Part shown: in pieces, positions 8,536-17,503 of the stretch | Layout of the letters: each line of letters opens with the position of its first letter | Numbering within the stretch: position 1 is the stretch's first letter | Assembly: GCA_934178475.1 (NCBI GenBank) | Contig: CAKPQH010000006.1 | Span: 24,336-88,335 of the forward strand | Direction of reading: 5' to 3' | From: an uncultured Clostridia bacterium | Lineage (GTDB): Bacteria; Bacillota; Clostridia; TANB77; CAG-508 | Length of the DNA stretch: 64,000 nucleotides | Notes under the pieces: generated by a model | Database searches by the model: none | What the model was told of the DNA's origin: nothing | The model's input: the letters and a program-made list of their open reading frames with translations, nothing else | Made by a program: the position numbers and the translations under genes

Positions 8536-10899
8536 CTATGCTCTGCTATTATGACATATGAAATAAATTATTTGATATTCTTTTGACAACTCTTTTATTA
8601 ATTTAATAGCATTTTCTGTTTTTTCTTTATCTAAATTTACAAAAGGATCATCTAATATAACAAATGGGCATTCGTCCTTATATAAAGCTCTTATTAAGCT
8701 AAATCTCATACAAATATATATTAAATCTTTATATCCTGTACTTAAAAAATCAATATCTTTCTTGCTTCCTTTATATTCTATTTTAGTATTTAAATTCACA
8801 TCTATATTGCTAACGATCTCTTCTTTATTTATCAATTTAATATATTTATTAAATCCATCTATCATATCATTCAAATAATGTGAAGAAAATTGTTCTTTTG
8901 CCTTTTCTAAAATCTTCTTTGTATTTTCAATGACTTTATATCTATTTTCTAGATTTAACAATTTTTCTTTTTCTTCCATAAGTTCTTGTTCCAAATCAAT
9001 ATTTTCATCTATTTCATTTTCTATTTTTTCTATTTGGTTTTTCAAATAATTTTTCTCATCATTTAATATATTAATCTTCTCATCTAATTTAATTAAATTC
9101 CCTTCTAGTTCCTCTTTCGTTATATTATCTTCTTTCTGCTCTTTTGCATTGTTATCAATATTAAGCTCATTTACATCATTGTTTTTTTCATACTCTTCTT
9201 TTTGTTTTTTCTTTTCTTCAAAATCTATTTTAACAGCATTAAGTTCTTGTTTTCTTATTTTTATATCTTCTGATAATTTAGTATATGGTTTATTAATTTC
9301 TTTAAAATATTTTAAAATATATTCTTTTATACTATCTTCTAATAATTCTAATTTACTTTTAGTTAAAAATTGTTTTTCTAAAATATTATTGAAATTATTA
9401 TTTAAATCTATATACTTATTAAAATCACTTTTTATTTCTGTAAGCTTAATCAAAATATCTTCTTCATTTTTATTATCAGAGAACTCCTCTATAAAATGTT
9501 TTACACTACTCTCTAATTTTATTTTTTTCTCTTTTAGTCCTTCATTTGTCTCATCTAACTCTCCACTCTCTAATATTTTATCATTTAAAGATTTCTTTAA
9601 ACTAGCTCTATTATTATTTTTCACCAAAATAATAATACCTAATATAATAGCAATACAAACAGGAATTGCTCCCAATAATTTCTTCTGACTTAAAGTTAAT
9701 ATTATTCCTACACTTACAATAATGCAAAGTATAGTAAAAACAATTAAGATAATATTTGCTTTTTTATTTTTATTTATTTTTTCTTTTATTTGATCAGATT
9801 CTTTTACTATATGTTCTTTATTTAATTCTGTCATATCCATCTTTTTTATAATATCTTTAATCTCATTATAATCAGCAATATTTTGTTTTATAATATTCTC
9901 ATCTATTTCTTTATTTTTGAAAAGATTATTTAATCTTTCCAAATTATTTTTTTCTTCTTCAGAAATACCATAATTTTCAAATTCAACTTTATATTTCTCT
10001 ACTTCTAAACATTTATCTATCAAAACATCAATTTCTTCATCTTCTGGAATCTCTCCATTAAAAAACTGTTTTGCTTCGTTATACTTTTGATTTGCTAATT
10101 CATAATTGTTTTTAATTGTTTGATATGTTTCTTTTTTTGCATCTTTTCTTTTCAAATCAATTATAATCGTTATATTTTTTTGAATTTGCTTTTTTTCTTC
10201 CTCTTTTTCCTTTATTTCATTAATTATCTTATTTAATTTTTCTTTCTTTTCATCAATATTATTTTCTTCTAATTTAGTAAGTTCAATTTTTTTCTCAAGA
10301 TTTTCTATATTCTTCTCAGCAATATCTATTAACCCTCTATTTCCAGTCTTTTTATACTTTTTCATACTATCACTTAATTTTTTTATTGCAACTTCAGAAG
10401 TATTAACATCATTTTCGCTTTCTAATACATTTCCAAGTTTAGCATTAATACTATCATTCATTTGAATTTTTAAATTCTGCTGTGGTATATAAGTACTTCT
10501 TTCATACGCTTCTTTATTTATTTTAAAAATTTCTTCTCCTATATTTTCTGTAAAATCTTTGCTTTCCAAGTTTGTTTTTAAATCATATAATCTAAATATA
10601 TCTTCTGAGTCTTTTTTTCCAAAATACCTTTCAATTTTATATTTATTATTATTTATTTCAAACTCTATATTACCCCCAAAGTTTCCACCTTGCCAAGGCA
10701 TATACTTTTTTCTATCTGTTAAAGCTGTCGTCCTTCTAGCTGTACTTTCTAACCCATAAAACATAGCCTTTATAAAATTTGCAAAAGTTGTTTTTCCAAA
10801 TCCATTGTTTTCATTTATAACATTTAACCCATCTTCAAACTCATATCTAAAATCTGATAATTTACCAAAATTCTCTACATAGCACCTTAAAAGTTTCAT
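8536..10899 (-). CDS. YhaN/SbcC-like AAA ATPase with central coiled coil and two membrane helices
   Basis: The 787-residue protein has a Walker A at residues 32-38 (NNGFGKTTFANF) and the STYIPQQ element. A long coiled coil is interrupted at about residues 380-430 by two hydrophobic helices, and another coiled coil follows. Near the C-terminus are a signature (LSTGYKDL) and Walker B (FVILDDPFVNLD). This is the SMC/Rad50-like layout of Bacillus YhaN, which differs from SbcC by the central membrane segments and is shorter than Bacillus YhaN (about 960 residues). It overlaps the start/stop of the partner nuclease by one base. The pair probably acts on DNA ends at the membrane. Substrate and exact repair pathway are inferred. 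Confidence 0.85.
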   Translation of the reverse strand: MKLLRCYVENFGKLSDFRYEFEDGLNVINENNGFGKTTFANFIKAMFYGLESTARRTTALTDRKKYMPWQGGNFGGNIEFEINNNKYKIERYFGKKDSEDIFRLYDLKTNLESKDFTENIGEEIFKINKEAYERSTYIPQQNLKIQMNDSINAKLGNVLESENDVNTSEVAIKKLSDSMKKYKKTGNRGLIDIAEKNIENLEKKIELTKLEENNIDEKKEKLNKIINEIKEKEEEKKQIQKNITIIIDLKRKDAKKETYQTIKNNYELANQKYNEAKQFFNGEIPEDEEIDVLIDKCLEVEKYKVEFENYGISEEEKNNLERLNNLFKNKEIDENIIKQNIADYNEIKDIIKKMDMTELNKEHIVKESDQIKEKINKNKKANIILIVFTILCIIVSVGIILTLSQKKLLGAIPVCIAIILGIIILVKNNNRASLKKSLNDKILESGELDETNEGLKEKKIKLESSVKHFIEEFSDNKNEEDILIKLTEIKSDFNKYIDLNNNFNNILEKQFLTKSKLELLEDSIKEYILKYFKEINKPYTKLSEDIKIRKQELNAVKIDFEEKKKQKEEYEKNNDVNELNIDNNAKEQKEDNITKEELEGNLIKLDEKINILNDEKNYLKNQIEKIENEIDENIDLEQELMEEKEKLLNLENRYKVIENTKKILEKAKEQFSSHYLNDMIDGFNKYIKLINKEEIVSNIDVNLNTKIEYKGSKKDIDFLSTGYKDLIYICMRFSLIRALYKDECPFVILDDPFVNLDKEKTENAIKLIKELSKEYQIIYFICHNSRA

Positions 10900-11981
10900 T
10901 AGTCAACCTCCTCTCCAGAAAGTGCTTTAATCCCTGTTGTTATTATTTCTTTCTTTTCTTCATCTGTTAAATCCTGCTCTAATACCATTCTAATAAATTC
11001 TCCTTTAAGAGAAACATCATTTTTATAGTCCATATAATTAATTTTTAAAGTAGTTTCATCATATATTTTCAAATAATATACATCCGTTTCAAATCTTTTT
11101 AATAAGTAATTTATATCTCTTTCTGACTGAATATCAACTTTTCCCTCTAAAATTATCTTAACAAGATTTTTTTGATCTATATCTTTTAATTTATCACTAA
11201 TCTTAGATTCTACTTCACTAGTAGTAACAGTATCTGAAATATCTATATGTAACTCACGTACTTCTCTTTGTGCAAATTCAATAAATTTACTTTCTATCTT
11301 TCCATTTTCCACATCTAAAAGAACAAATCCTTTTTTACCACATTCATCAAATCCTCTTCCTTCTAAGCAACCAGAATAACAATATATTCCCCTTTTATCT
11401 AACTTTTCTTGTTTATATGAATGAATATGACCTAATGCTAAATAATCTATATTTTTATTTTTTAATTCTTTTAAATTTATTATTTCTGTTTTATCTTTTA
11501 TATCTATTTGTGACTCTTGCCCATGCATTACCACAATATTTACATCCTGTTTATTTAAATTCAAAGAATTATATATATCTATATCATTTCTTCCTTCAAT
11601 TTCTCTTCCCGTTATAACCAAATTATTTTCATATTCATATTTTATCCATTCATATTTACTAAATAATTTTAAATTAGATGGAATTTCATCATCTTCTATA
11701 AATCTGGTATTATCATGATTTCCCTTTAAATATATAAAATCTATTTCAGGGTTATCTTCTATTGCAAATTTTACAATATTCTTAGTTTTAACAGAAATGT
11801 TTTTTCTATCAAATAAATCTCCTGCAATTATTATTATTTTTACTAAATTTTCTTTTGCATATTTTACCATATTCTGAAATGTTATTAATATCTCGTTATT
11901 ACGTTCTTTTGCTTTTTCTTTACTTAAGTTTGATTGCATTTGTGAATCTAAATGTAAATCGCTACAATGTATTATTTTCAT
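10899..11981 (-). CDS. YhaO/SbcD-like metallophosphoesterase (DNA repair exonuclease)
   Basis: The five phosphoesterase motifs of the Mre11/SbcD family are present: DLHLD, GDLFD, GNHD, VVMHG and GHIH. The 360-residue length and the C-terminal capping region fit YhaO. It should be the nuclease partner of the ATPase encoded one base downstream. In-frame TAA codons just upstream force the ATG at 11981, although the nearest good Shine-Dalgarno sequence is 40 nt away across a hairpin (see the regulatory entry at 11992). The promoter is at 12098-12126. Confidence 0.9.
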   Translation of the reverse strand: MKIIHCSDLHLDSQMQSNLSKEKAKERNNEILITFQNMVKYAKENLVKIIIIAGDLFDRKNISVKTKNIVKFAIEDNPEIDFIYLKGNHDNTRFIEDDEIPSNLKLFSKYEWIKYEYENNLVITGREIEGRNDIDIYNSLNLNKQDVNIVVMHGQESQIDIKDKTEIINLKELKNKNIDYLALGHIHSYKQEKLDKRGIYCYSGCLEGRGFDECGKKGFVLLDVENGKIESKFIEFAQREVRELHIDISDTVTTSEVESKISDKLKDIDQKNLVKIILEGKVDIQSERDINYLLKRFETDVYYLKIYDETTLKINYMDYKNDVSLKGEFIRMVLEQDLTDEEKKEIITTGIKALSGEEVD

Positions 11982-11991
11982 TACTTATATA

Positions 11992-12028
11992 TAACTTAAT
12001 TACCTTAATAATTAAGTTAATCTCCTTT
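11992..12028 (-). promoter_or_regulatory. Hairpin placed between Shine-Dalgarno (AAAGGAG) and start codon of yhaO-like gene
   Basis: Arms TAACTTAATTA (11992-12002) and TAATTAAGTTA (12009-12019) form a perfect 11-bp stem with a 6-nt loop. AAAGGAG lies at 12022-12028 and the ATG at 11979-11981. Unfolded, the spacing is 40 nt. With the hairpin folded, only about 12 nt remain between the two. Confidence 0.5.
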
Positions 12029-12097
12029 CTTTAGATTGTTAGTTAAAATTTATAGCATATTATTTTCTTATCTATTATGATTACTTAAATCATATGC

Positions 12098-12126
12098 ATT
12101 ATATATCACTGTACAAATGTTTGCAA
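12098..12126 (-). promoter_or_regulatory. Promoter of the yhaO-yhaN pair
   Basis: On the minus strand, TTGCAA (12121-12126), a 17-nt spacer and a perfect TATAAT (12098-12103). Confidence 0.75.
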
Positions 12127-12160
12127 TACTTTTTTTCTATTTTACTTTATTTTTATAATA

Positions 12161-12195
12161 AAAACAGATAATAACTTATTATAATTATCTGTTTT
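12161..12195 (-). terminator. Terminator after the 159-residue membrane-protein gene
   Basis: AAAACAGATAAT pairs with ATTATCTGTTTT. On the minus strand it is followed by TTTTTATTAT. Confidence 0.75.
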
Positions 12196-12253
12196 CTCTA
12201 TTATAACTTTTTATTTAAATCTACTTTTTAGAAAATACTTTCTGTTTTTTCTA

Positions 12254-12733
12254 TTAATAATTTCTATATTGATTTTTATCTGCTCTGTCGTCTAGTTTTC
12301 TATCAAATTTATCTCCCTCAAAAAACCAATCTGTTTTTTTATCTTTGTGTTTATCTGCATCCTTTCTATCCATTAAAACATCTATAAAAACAAAAAGTGC
12401 AATTAATATTCCTAAAGCTGCTACAGCAGCATTTTGAACAAGTGCTATATCTGTTTGTGAATTCATAAGCTTTGGCATTGCATCCACTGCAAGATAGCTT
12501 CCAAAATAATAAATATATGTACCTAAATATGCAACTGCTCCAATTAAATTTCTTCTTAATATTAAAATAAAGCATGCTATTGTAATAAAAATGGTTATTA
12601 TTTCAATATTAAAATTAAATGATACAAATCCACCTAAAGTACTTTCTTGTTGTGTTTCAATTGCAACTATTATCCTAAAAATCCAAAACATTACCATAAA
12701 AAATATTAGTAACCAACTTGACATTCTTTTCAT
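12254..12733 (-). CDS. Unknown 159-residue four-helix membrane protein
   Basis: Four hydrophobic helices are visible (about residues 5-25, 40-58, 65-85 and 100-122). A charged cytoplasmic tail follows, rich in Asp and Lys and containing DWFFEGDKFDRKLDDR. No family is recognised with certainty. A shorter membrane protein at 36342-36680 ends in a related-looking DWFWKEI tail, which may mean a small family in this genome. It has its own terminator, and the DUF1292 terminator lies just upstream of it. Confidence 0.65.
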   Translation of the reverse strand: MKRMSSWLLIFFMVMFWIFRIIVAIETQQESTLGGFVSFNFNIEIITIFITIACFILILRRNLIGAVAYLGTYIYYFGSYLAVDAMPKLMNSQTDIALVQNAAVAALGILIALFVFIDVLMDRKDADKHKDKKTDWFFEGDKFDRKLDDRADKNQYRNY

Positions 12734-12767
12734 AACTAATAACTTCCCTTCACCCTAAAAATATAAG

Positions 12768-12787
12768 CGACCTTATATTAGGTCGCA
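12768..12787 (-). terminator. Terminator of the DUF1292 gene
   Basis: GCGACC and GGTCGC form a GC-rich stem. On the minus strand TTATATTTTT follows. Confidence 0.75.
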
Positions 12788-12793
12788 TCTATT

Positions 12794-13108
12794 TTAGTTA
12801 GCATCATCTATAAAATCAAATTCATCTTTAAATTTTTCTTTAAATATTTCAAAAACCTTCATTAATGTATCTTCATCCTCAACACTAACATATGATTCTT
12901 CTTCTGAATCTTCTTCGCTATCTTCCACTTTTAATATTACTACTTCTCCATCTTCTTCATCTTCTCCATCAGCCATTGGTAATAATACAACATAGTCCTC
13001 ATCTTCAAAATTTATTAAATCTAAAAATTCAAATTTTACCTCATTTCCTTCTTCATCATTTAATGTAACTATATTATCTAAGTTTTCATCTTCGTAATTT
13101 TCGTTCAT
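12794..13108 (-). CDS. DUF1292 (YrzB-like) protein
   Basis: The 104-residue, very acidic protein has the DUF1292 core: ITLTDEEG-like VTLNDEEGNEVKFEFLD, then YVVLLPM and GEVVILKVE. The family is small, cytoplasmic and of unknown function. Its place next to ruvX and ireB is the standard Firmicutes order, usually downstream of alaS, which is not present here. A clear GGAGAAAAA ribosome binding site precedes the ATG. Confidence 0.88.
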   Translation of the reverse strand: MNENYEDENLDNIVTLNDEEGNEVKFEFLDLINFEDEDYVVLLPMADGEDEEDGEVVILKVEDSEEDSEEESYVSVEDEDTLMKVFEIFKEKFKDEFDFIDDAN

Positions 13109-13217
13109 TTTTTTCTCCTTTCAAATTATATATTTATCCATCTTATATTATTTTTTCAATGGATAACTTTTTATTTTGGAAAATTATATTATTAATAATT
13201 TTCTCAACATTAATATC

Positions 13218-13646
13218 TTAGTTTTCAGAATTTTTCATTTTACTTATATACATTTCTAATATATATACTGCAGAAATAGTATCTACAATATTTCTTTTTT
13301 TATGTTTATTTATATCTAAAAAATTCATTGTTTTATGTGCTGCCACAGTTGTTAATCTTTCATCCATATAATCAATTTTTATATCATTATATTTACATTT
13401 TAATTTGTGTATAAATTTTTCTGTAAGCTCAACTCTTTTAGATTTTGTACCATTCATGTTATATGGCATACCAATTACTATTGTATCTATCTCATACTTT
13501 TCCATATATTCATCTATTTTTTTCAATATACTTTTGTCATTTCCATTAGATACAAATGTTTCAAGTCCTTGAACTGTAATATTCAAACTATCTGTAATTG
13601 CAAAACCTGTCCTAGTTTCACCGTAATCAATTCCCAAAATTCTCAT
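13218..13646 (-). CDS. ruvX: Putative pre-16S rRNA nuclease / Holliday junction resolvase (YqgF)
   Basis: The 142-residue RNase H-fold protein begins MRILGIDYGETRTGFA and has MDERLTTVAA as the second catalytic motif and a terminal DTISAVYILE helix. YqgF/RuvX matures the 16S rRNA 5' end in several bacteria and has been proposed as a junction resolvase. The ATG overlaps the ireB stop codon by one base (TAATG), so the two genes are translationally coupled. Confidence 0.93.
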   Translation of the reverse strand: MRILGIDYGETRTGFAITDSLNITVQGLETFVSNGNDKSILKKIDEYMEKYEIDTIVIGMPYNMNGTKSKRVELTEKFIHKLKCKYNDIKIDYMDERLTTVAAHKTMNFLDINKHKKRNIVDTISAVYILEMYISKMKNSEN

Positions 13647-13900
13647 TATTTATCAATTCCTATATAATACTTAACCATTTTTTCTAATAATTCGTCTCTT
13701 TCGACACATCTAATCTTATTTCTTGCGTCATTATGACTAGTTATATATGTTGGATCTCCTGATAATATATACCCAACTATTTGATTTATTGGATTATATC
13801 CTTTTTCAACCAAAGCTTGATATACATCTTTTAGAATCTCTTGAACATTACTTTCCTCGTTTTTATCTACCTTAAAACACATTGTCTTATCAAAATCCAT
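13646..13900 (-). CDS. ireB: IreB family regulatory protein (DUF965)
   Basis: The core FDKTMCFKV, VYQALVEKGYNPINQIVGY and LSGDPTYITSHNDAR is diagnostic of IreB. In Enterococcus, IreB is a substrate of the PASTA kinase IreK and negatively regulates cephalosporin resistance. This window also carries the kinase (53665) and phosphatase (55680). The start at 13900 (MDFDKTM) is chosen because GGAAAGG lies 9 nt before it. The ATG at 13918 would place that ribosome binding site inside the gene. The Thr residues next to the N-terminus (DKTM) are the expected phosphorylation region. Confidence 0.93.
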   Translation of the reverse strand: MDFDKTMCFKVDKNEESNVQEILKDVYQALVEKGYNPINQIVGYILSGDPTYITSHNDARNKIRCVERDELLEKMVKYYIGIDK

Positions 13901-13917
13901 ATTTATCATCCTTTCCA

Positions 13918-15042
13918 TTATATATTACTTATTAAATTTTCTTCATTTGAATTATCATCAACATATTCTTCCATCTTCTTTAAAACTTCCTCTATTCCAG
14001 TTCCTTTATAATAAGTTGATAATACAAATTTCAATGCTGGTTTAACAACCACATCTTTCTTTTTCTTTCTTCCTTTTGTTTTCTTTTCTTCTAATTCTTT
14101 TACTTCAAAATTATCTTGCAATGAAATATTAAGTCCCTCTGCACTTTCTTTTAAATCGTTCACAAAATCAGTTATATTCTCTACTGTAACTCCTGTAAAT
14201 ACAATTACAAACTTAGGACCATTATATCTAACAAATATATAATTTTCAGAAATACTGCCTTTAATTTTTCTACAAACTTCTGTAATTGTTTTATTTCCAA
14301 GTTCTCTTGCCTTTTTATTTATTTCTTCTATATTAGAAATTTTAAACATACATATCGCTGAAGTAGCATTTTCATCTATTATTTTTTTACCAGCTCCATA
14401 TAAATATTCTGCTGTATATAATTCAGAATACAAATCTTTTCTAACAATACTTTCCAATGTTTTTTGATAATTCATAGTTTTTAAAACTGTTACTATATTT
14501 TCTTTTACAGTATCTAATATAGTTGTATCTATATTATCAAAATCATGTGGTACCCCACTTTCTATAATCCAAAATCCAATATACACATTATCAATATACA
14601 AAGGAAAAAATATTGCCGATTTTGCTCTACCAAATTCCATCTGTTGATATGGTAATTTTTCGTTTTCATTATTTATTGTTACATATTTAGCTGAAGCCGT
14701 CATTATACTATCTTTAAATATATCCACTTCATGTAAATTTTTAAGAGTCTCCCAATGTTTTTCATCAACATTAGTAGCTTTTATACAATATTCAGTTCCA
14801 TCAAACACAACTATTGTAGAATATTTAAATTCATATTTGTCAATTATAGTATCATTAATTGATTTTATTTTTGTTTCTACACTTTTATCGCTACCAACAA
14901 TACTCATAAAATCTTGCAATACATTTAAATTTGTAACTTTTTGATGCATATTTTGAAAATTTTGTATTTTTTTATGTATTGACATATTATAGAATATTAA
15001 AAGCAATATTATAAAAACTAAAGCTATTATTATATATGGCAA
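13918..15042 (-). CDS. Membrane-anchored GAF + degenerate GGDEF protein
   Basis: An N-terminal membrane helix (LPYIIIALVFIILLLIFY) is followed by a coiled linker and a GAF-like domain (about residues 45-190). A GGDEF-like fold comes next, where the signature is RYNGPKFVIVF instead of R-GGDEF. The missing Asp/Glu residues mean it should not make c-di-GMP, so it is probably a sensor or scaffold. The tail has a lysine cluster (KTKGRKKKKD). The TTG at 15042 is the best start because GGAGG lies 8 nt before it. It ends 18 nt before ireB and begins 18 nt after the CpaE-like gene, so the operon connects this sensor to both. Confidence 0.75.
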   Translation of the reverse strand: MPYIIIALVFIILLLIFYNMSIHKKIQNFQNMHQKVTNLNVLQDFMSIVGSDKSVETKIKSINDTIIDKYEFKYSTIVVFDGTEYCIKATNVDEKHWETLKNLHEVDIFKDSIMTASAKYVTINNENEKLPYQQMEFGRAKSAIFFPLYIDNVYIGFWIIESGVPHDFDNIDTTILDTVKENIVTVLKTMNYQKTLESIVRKDLYSELYTAEYLYGAGKKIIDENATSAICMFKISNIEEINKKARELGNKTITEVCRKIKGSISENYIFVRYNGPKFVIVFTGVTVENITDFVNDLKESAEGLNISLQDNFEVKELEEKKTKGRKKKKDVVVKPALKFVLSTYYKGTGIEEVLKKMEEYVDDNSNEENLISNI

Positions 15043-15060
15043 TTTATTTTCCTCCAATTA

Positions 15061-17499
15061 TTAATATTTTTTCTTCATATTATTTAATGTATTATTTACA
15101 CTATTTGAAAATCCATTAGAATATTGCGTATTACTTTTTTTGTTTTTATTATAATTATATCCACTATAACCAGATTTAGGTTGTCTCATTATTTGTGGAT
15201 AAACCATACTAGCTAAATTTTTTAATATAACCATAAAATCTTTAGAATACTTTCTTATAGATATATCACAATCTACAACTCCATCTAAATATTTTTCGTA
15301 TATATCTTGGTAAAATGGTACTTCTTGATATTGAACGGTATCTTTATTAAATAATTCTGTCATAAATGACATTTCTGGATCATTATAATATGCCATTCCA
15401 CCAATTATATTTTTTGATGTAATTTTCTTTAATCTTACAACTTTATTAACAATTATTTTAATTTTCTCATCAGTTAATATATTTTTAGATTTTAATTCTC
15501 TTAAAAATGCAGTAAGTGGTTGAATTGTTAATATATCCATACTTTGTACCAGATATATTTCTTGAGCATTTTCAAAATATCCAAAAGGTGTATTAAAATC
15601 ACAATCAATCAATATAACTGAATGATTTTTAACTAATGTTTCAAGTATTTTTCCATAATTTTCTATATTGTCATCTTGATTTGGTACAGTTGTATATACT
15701 GTTAAATCTTCTTTAACCTTTATTCCTCTAGCATCACCATTAAGTAAATTAGTTATACTATACGCTGCTCTTGAACGTAAGTCATCCTCGTTTTGAGTAT
15801 ATATATAATATGAATTTTTATTTTGCGTTGCATCTAATATAGCAACATCTACCCCATATTCTGATAAATATTCTGCAATATTATTTACAGTAAATGAAAC
15901 TCCATTTTTACTTGCTCCAACGAATGCGGCTATTTTATTTTTTTCTGTTAATAATCTTCCAATATCTATACCTTCTATATATTCTCTCTTAGGTTCTTTT
16001 CTTGAAAATCCTTTTGTATTTCTATTTTCCTCTTGTTTATATTGACTTACCTGACTCACTGGTTGTCTATTTTCTTTTTTAAAACTATTATCTTCCTCAA
16101 ATCCAGGAAGGAAATCTTCATTCTCTTCATCTTGTTCAAATCCAGGTAGCATTTCATCTTCAGCATCATCTTCTCTAGCACTTTCAACACCTGGCAAAAC
16201 ATTATTATCATTATCATCTATGTCTTCAAATCCAGGTAATATAGTATCTTCTTCAGAACTTTCATCTTCAAATCCTGGTAATATATCATCTTCTATTTTA
16301 TTAGTTTCTTCGTTCTTTTTCTCAAACCCTGGTAATGAAATATTATCAATATCATCAACAACTTTTCTTGGTCTTCCTCTTTTTTTAGGTTTCATTTCCT
16401 CTGGTGATGGTATAGGATTTTTTCTTGGTCTTCCTCTTCCTCTTTTAACTGTCTTTTCTTCTATTTCTTCCTCTTGATCATCATTTTCAAATTCTTCAGG
16501 TATATTTTTTTGTTCCTCATTATCTTCTTCTATCAAATCTAATCTGTCATTTTGTTCAAAATCATTTTCATTGTCAATATTATCCTCTACATCTTCGTCT
16601 ATATCATCAAATTCATCATCTAAATCTTTTAAGCTTTGGAAATTATTTTTATTAGCAGCTTTAGTAATAATATTTTTGCTTAAAGATGTAGGTACAATAA
16701 CAGGGTTATTTTTAACATCAATTGTTTTAGATTCTAAATTTATAAGTTTTTCACTAGGTCCTGATTTAGGTGTATTTGCAATTCTTTTTACTTTTGAAGC
16801 TTTTCCACTCATAACCAATTTTTGATACTCTATAGAATTAGTCTCTAATATAGCTTTTACATTAGTAGGTAAAACTGCAATAATCGTTTTAAGTTGTTGT
16901 TCATTATATTGACTAACTATATTATTAAAACTTTCAACATATCTATCTTCATTTTTACCTAATCTTGAAAAATGATTTAATATATTTTGCATTTCATCTT
17001 CGCTAACTTCATTTTCGCTTTCTGTTTGATAATTTACATCTTCTGCATCTATTTTATAATATAACTTTGCTTCTTTTTTTGTACGTGGTTTATTTATAAG
17101 TCTGCAAACCTGGTCTATACTTCTATCATTTCCTATAATTGCATCATAGATTCCAATTCCAAATAATTTAACCAATATTTCTTCTGATTTAACTCTTCTT
17201 TCAGCACACAAAAGAATTATAGGTATATTGTTTCCTCTACTATTAGAAGCTTCATCACTTATATTATCTAGTCTTTCAAATATATATCTATCTTGTTGTT
17301 CATAACTTGTACTAGAAAACTCTTCCAAATCTTCACTTATTACTATTCTATCATAGTTTTTATCTCTTTGTAATTCTTTCAAAATAGCATTGAAATAATA
17401 AACATTTTTATATGATATTATTTCTTTATATTCTTTTTGATATTTCTTTACAATTGCTGCTGAACTTTTCTCATCATTAACTGCAAATAAAATCTTCAT
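15061..17499 (-). CDS. CpaE/ParA-like ATPase with AT-hook motifs and six LPGFE repeats
   Basis: The protein is about 812 residues. Residues 1-135 look like a receiver-type fold (MKILFAVNDEKSS, IPIILLCAERR), as in CpaE. A long acidic disordered region follows. Near residues 353 and 373 there are two AT-hook-like motifs (RGRGRPRK, KRGRPRK), and at about 390-465 six copies of LPGFE (one LPGVE). The C-terminal third is a MinD/ParA/CpaE-type domain whose P-loop reads GASKNGVSFT, lacking the usual KGG-GKT lysines, with VILIDCD as a Walker B-like strand. Nucleotide hydrolysis is therefore doubtful. ATG 17499 is preferred over an upstream TTG because AGGGAG sits 7 nt before it. The gene follows a two-TM secreted protein by 4 nt and precedes the GAF protein. 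Its function is unknown. Confidence 0.7.
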   Translation of the reverse strand: MKILFAVNDEKSSAAIVKKYQKEYKEIISYKNVYYFNAILKELQRDKNYDRIVISEDLEEFSSTSYEQQDRYIFERLDNISDEASNSRGNNIPIILLCAERRVKSEEILVKLFGIGIYDAIIGNDRSIDQVCRLINKPRTKKEAKLYYKIDAEDVNYQTESENEVSEDEMQNILNHFSRLGKNEDRYVESFNNIVSQYNEQQLKTIIAVLPTNVKAILETNSIEYQKLVMSGKASKVKRIANTPKSGPSEKLINLESKTIDVKNNPVIVPTSLSKNIITKAANKNNFQSLKDLDDEFDDIDEDVEDNIDNENDFEQNDRLDLIEEDNEEQKNIPEEFENDDQEEEIEEKTVKRGRGRPRKNPIPSPEEMKPKKRGRPRKVVDDIDNISLPGFEKKNEETNKIEDDILPGFEDESSEEDTILPGFEDIDDNDNNVLPGVESAREDDAEDEMLPGFEQDEENEDFLPGFEEDNSFKKENRQPVSQVSQYKQEENRNTKGFSRKEPKREYIEGIDIGRLLTEKNKIAAFVGASKNGVSFTVNNIAEYLSEYGVDVAILDATQNKNSYYIYTQNEDDLRSRAAYSITNLLNGDARGIKVKEDLTVYTTVPNQDDNIENYGKILETLVKNHSVILIDCDFNTPFGYFENAQEIYLVQSMDILTIQPLTAFLRELKSKNILTDEKIKIIVNKVVRLKKITSKNIIGGMAYYNDPEMSFMTELFNKDTVQYQEVPFYQDIYEKYLDGVVDCDISIRKYSKDFMVILKNLASMVYPQIMRQPKSGYSGYNYNKNKKSNTQYSNGFSNSVNNTLNNMKKKY

Positions 17500-17503
17500 T
17501 CGT

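Noticed and set aside
9149..9688. 179-residue + strand ORF
   Set aside because: It lies entirely inside the yhaN-like gene on the other strand, has no ribosome binding site, and reads as a Ser/Phe-rich shadow.
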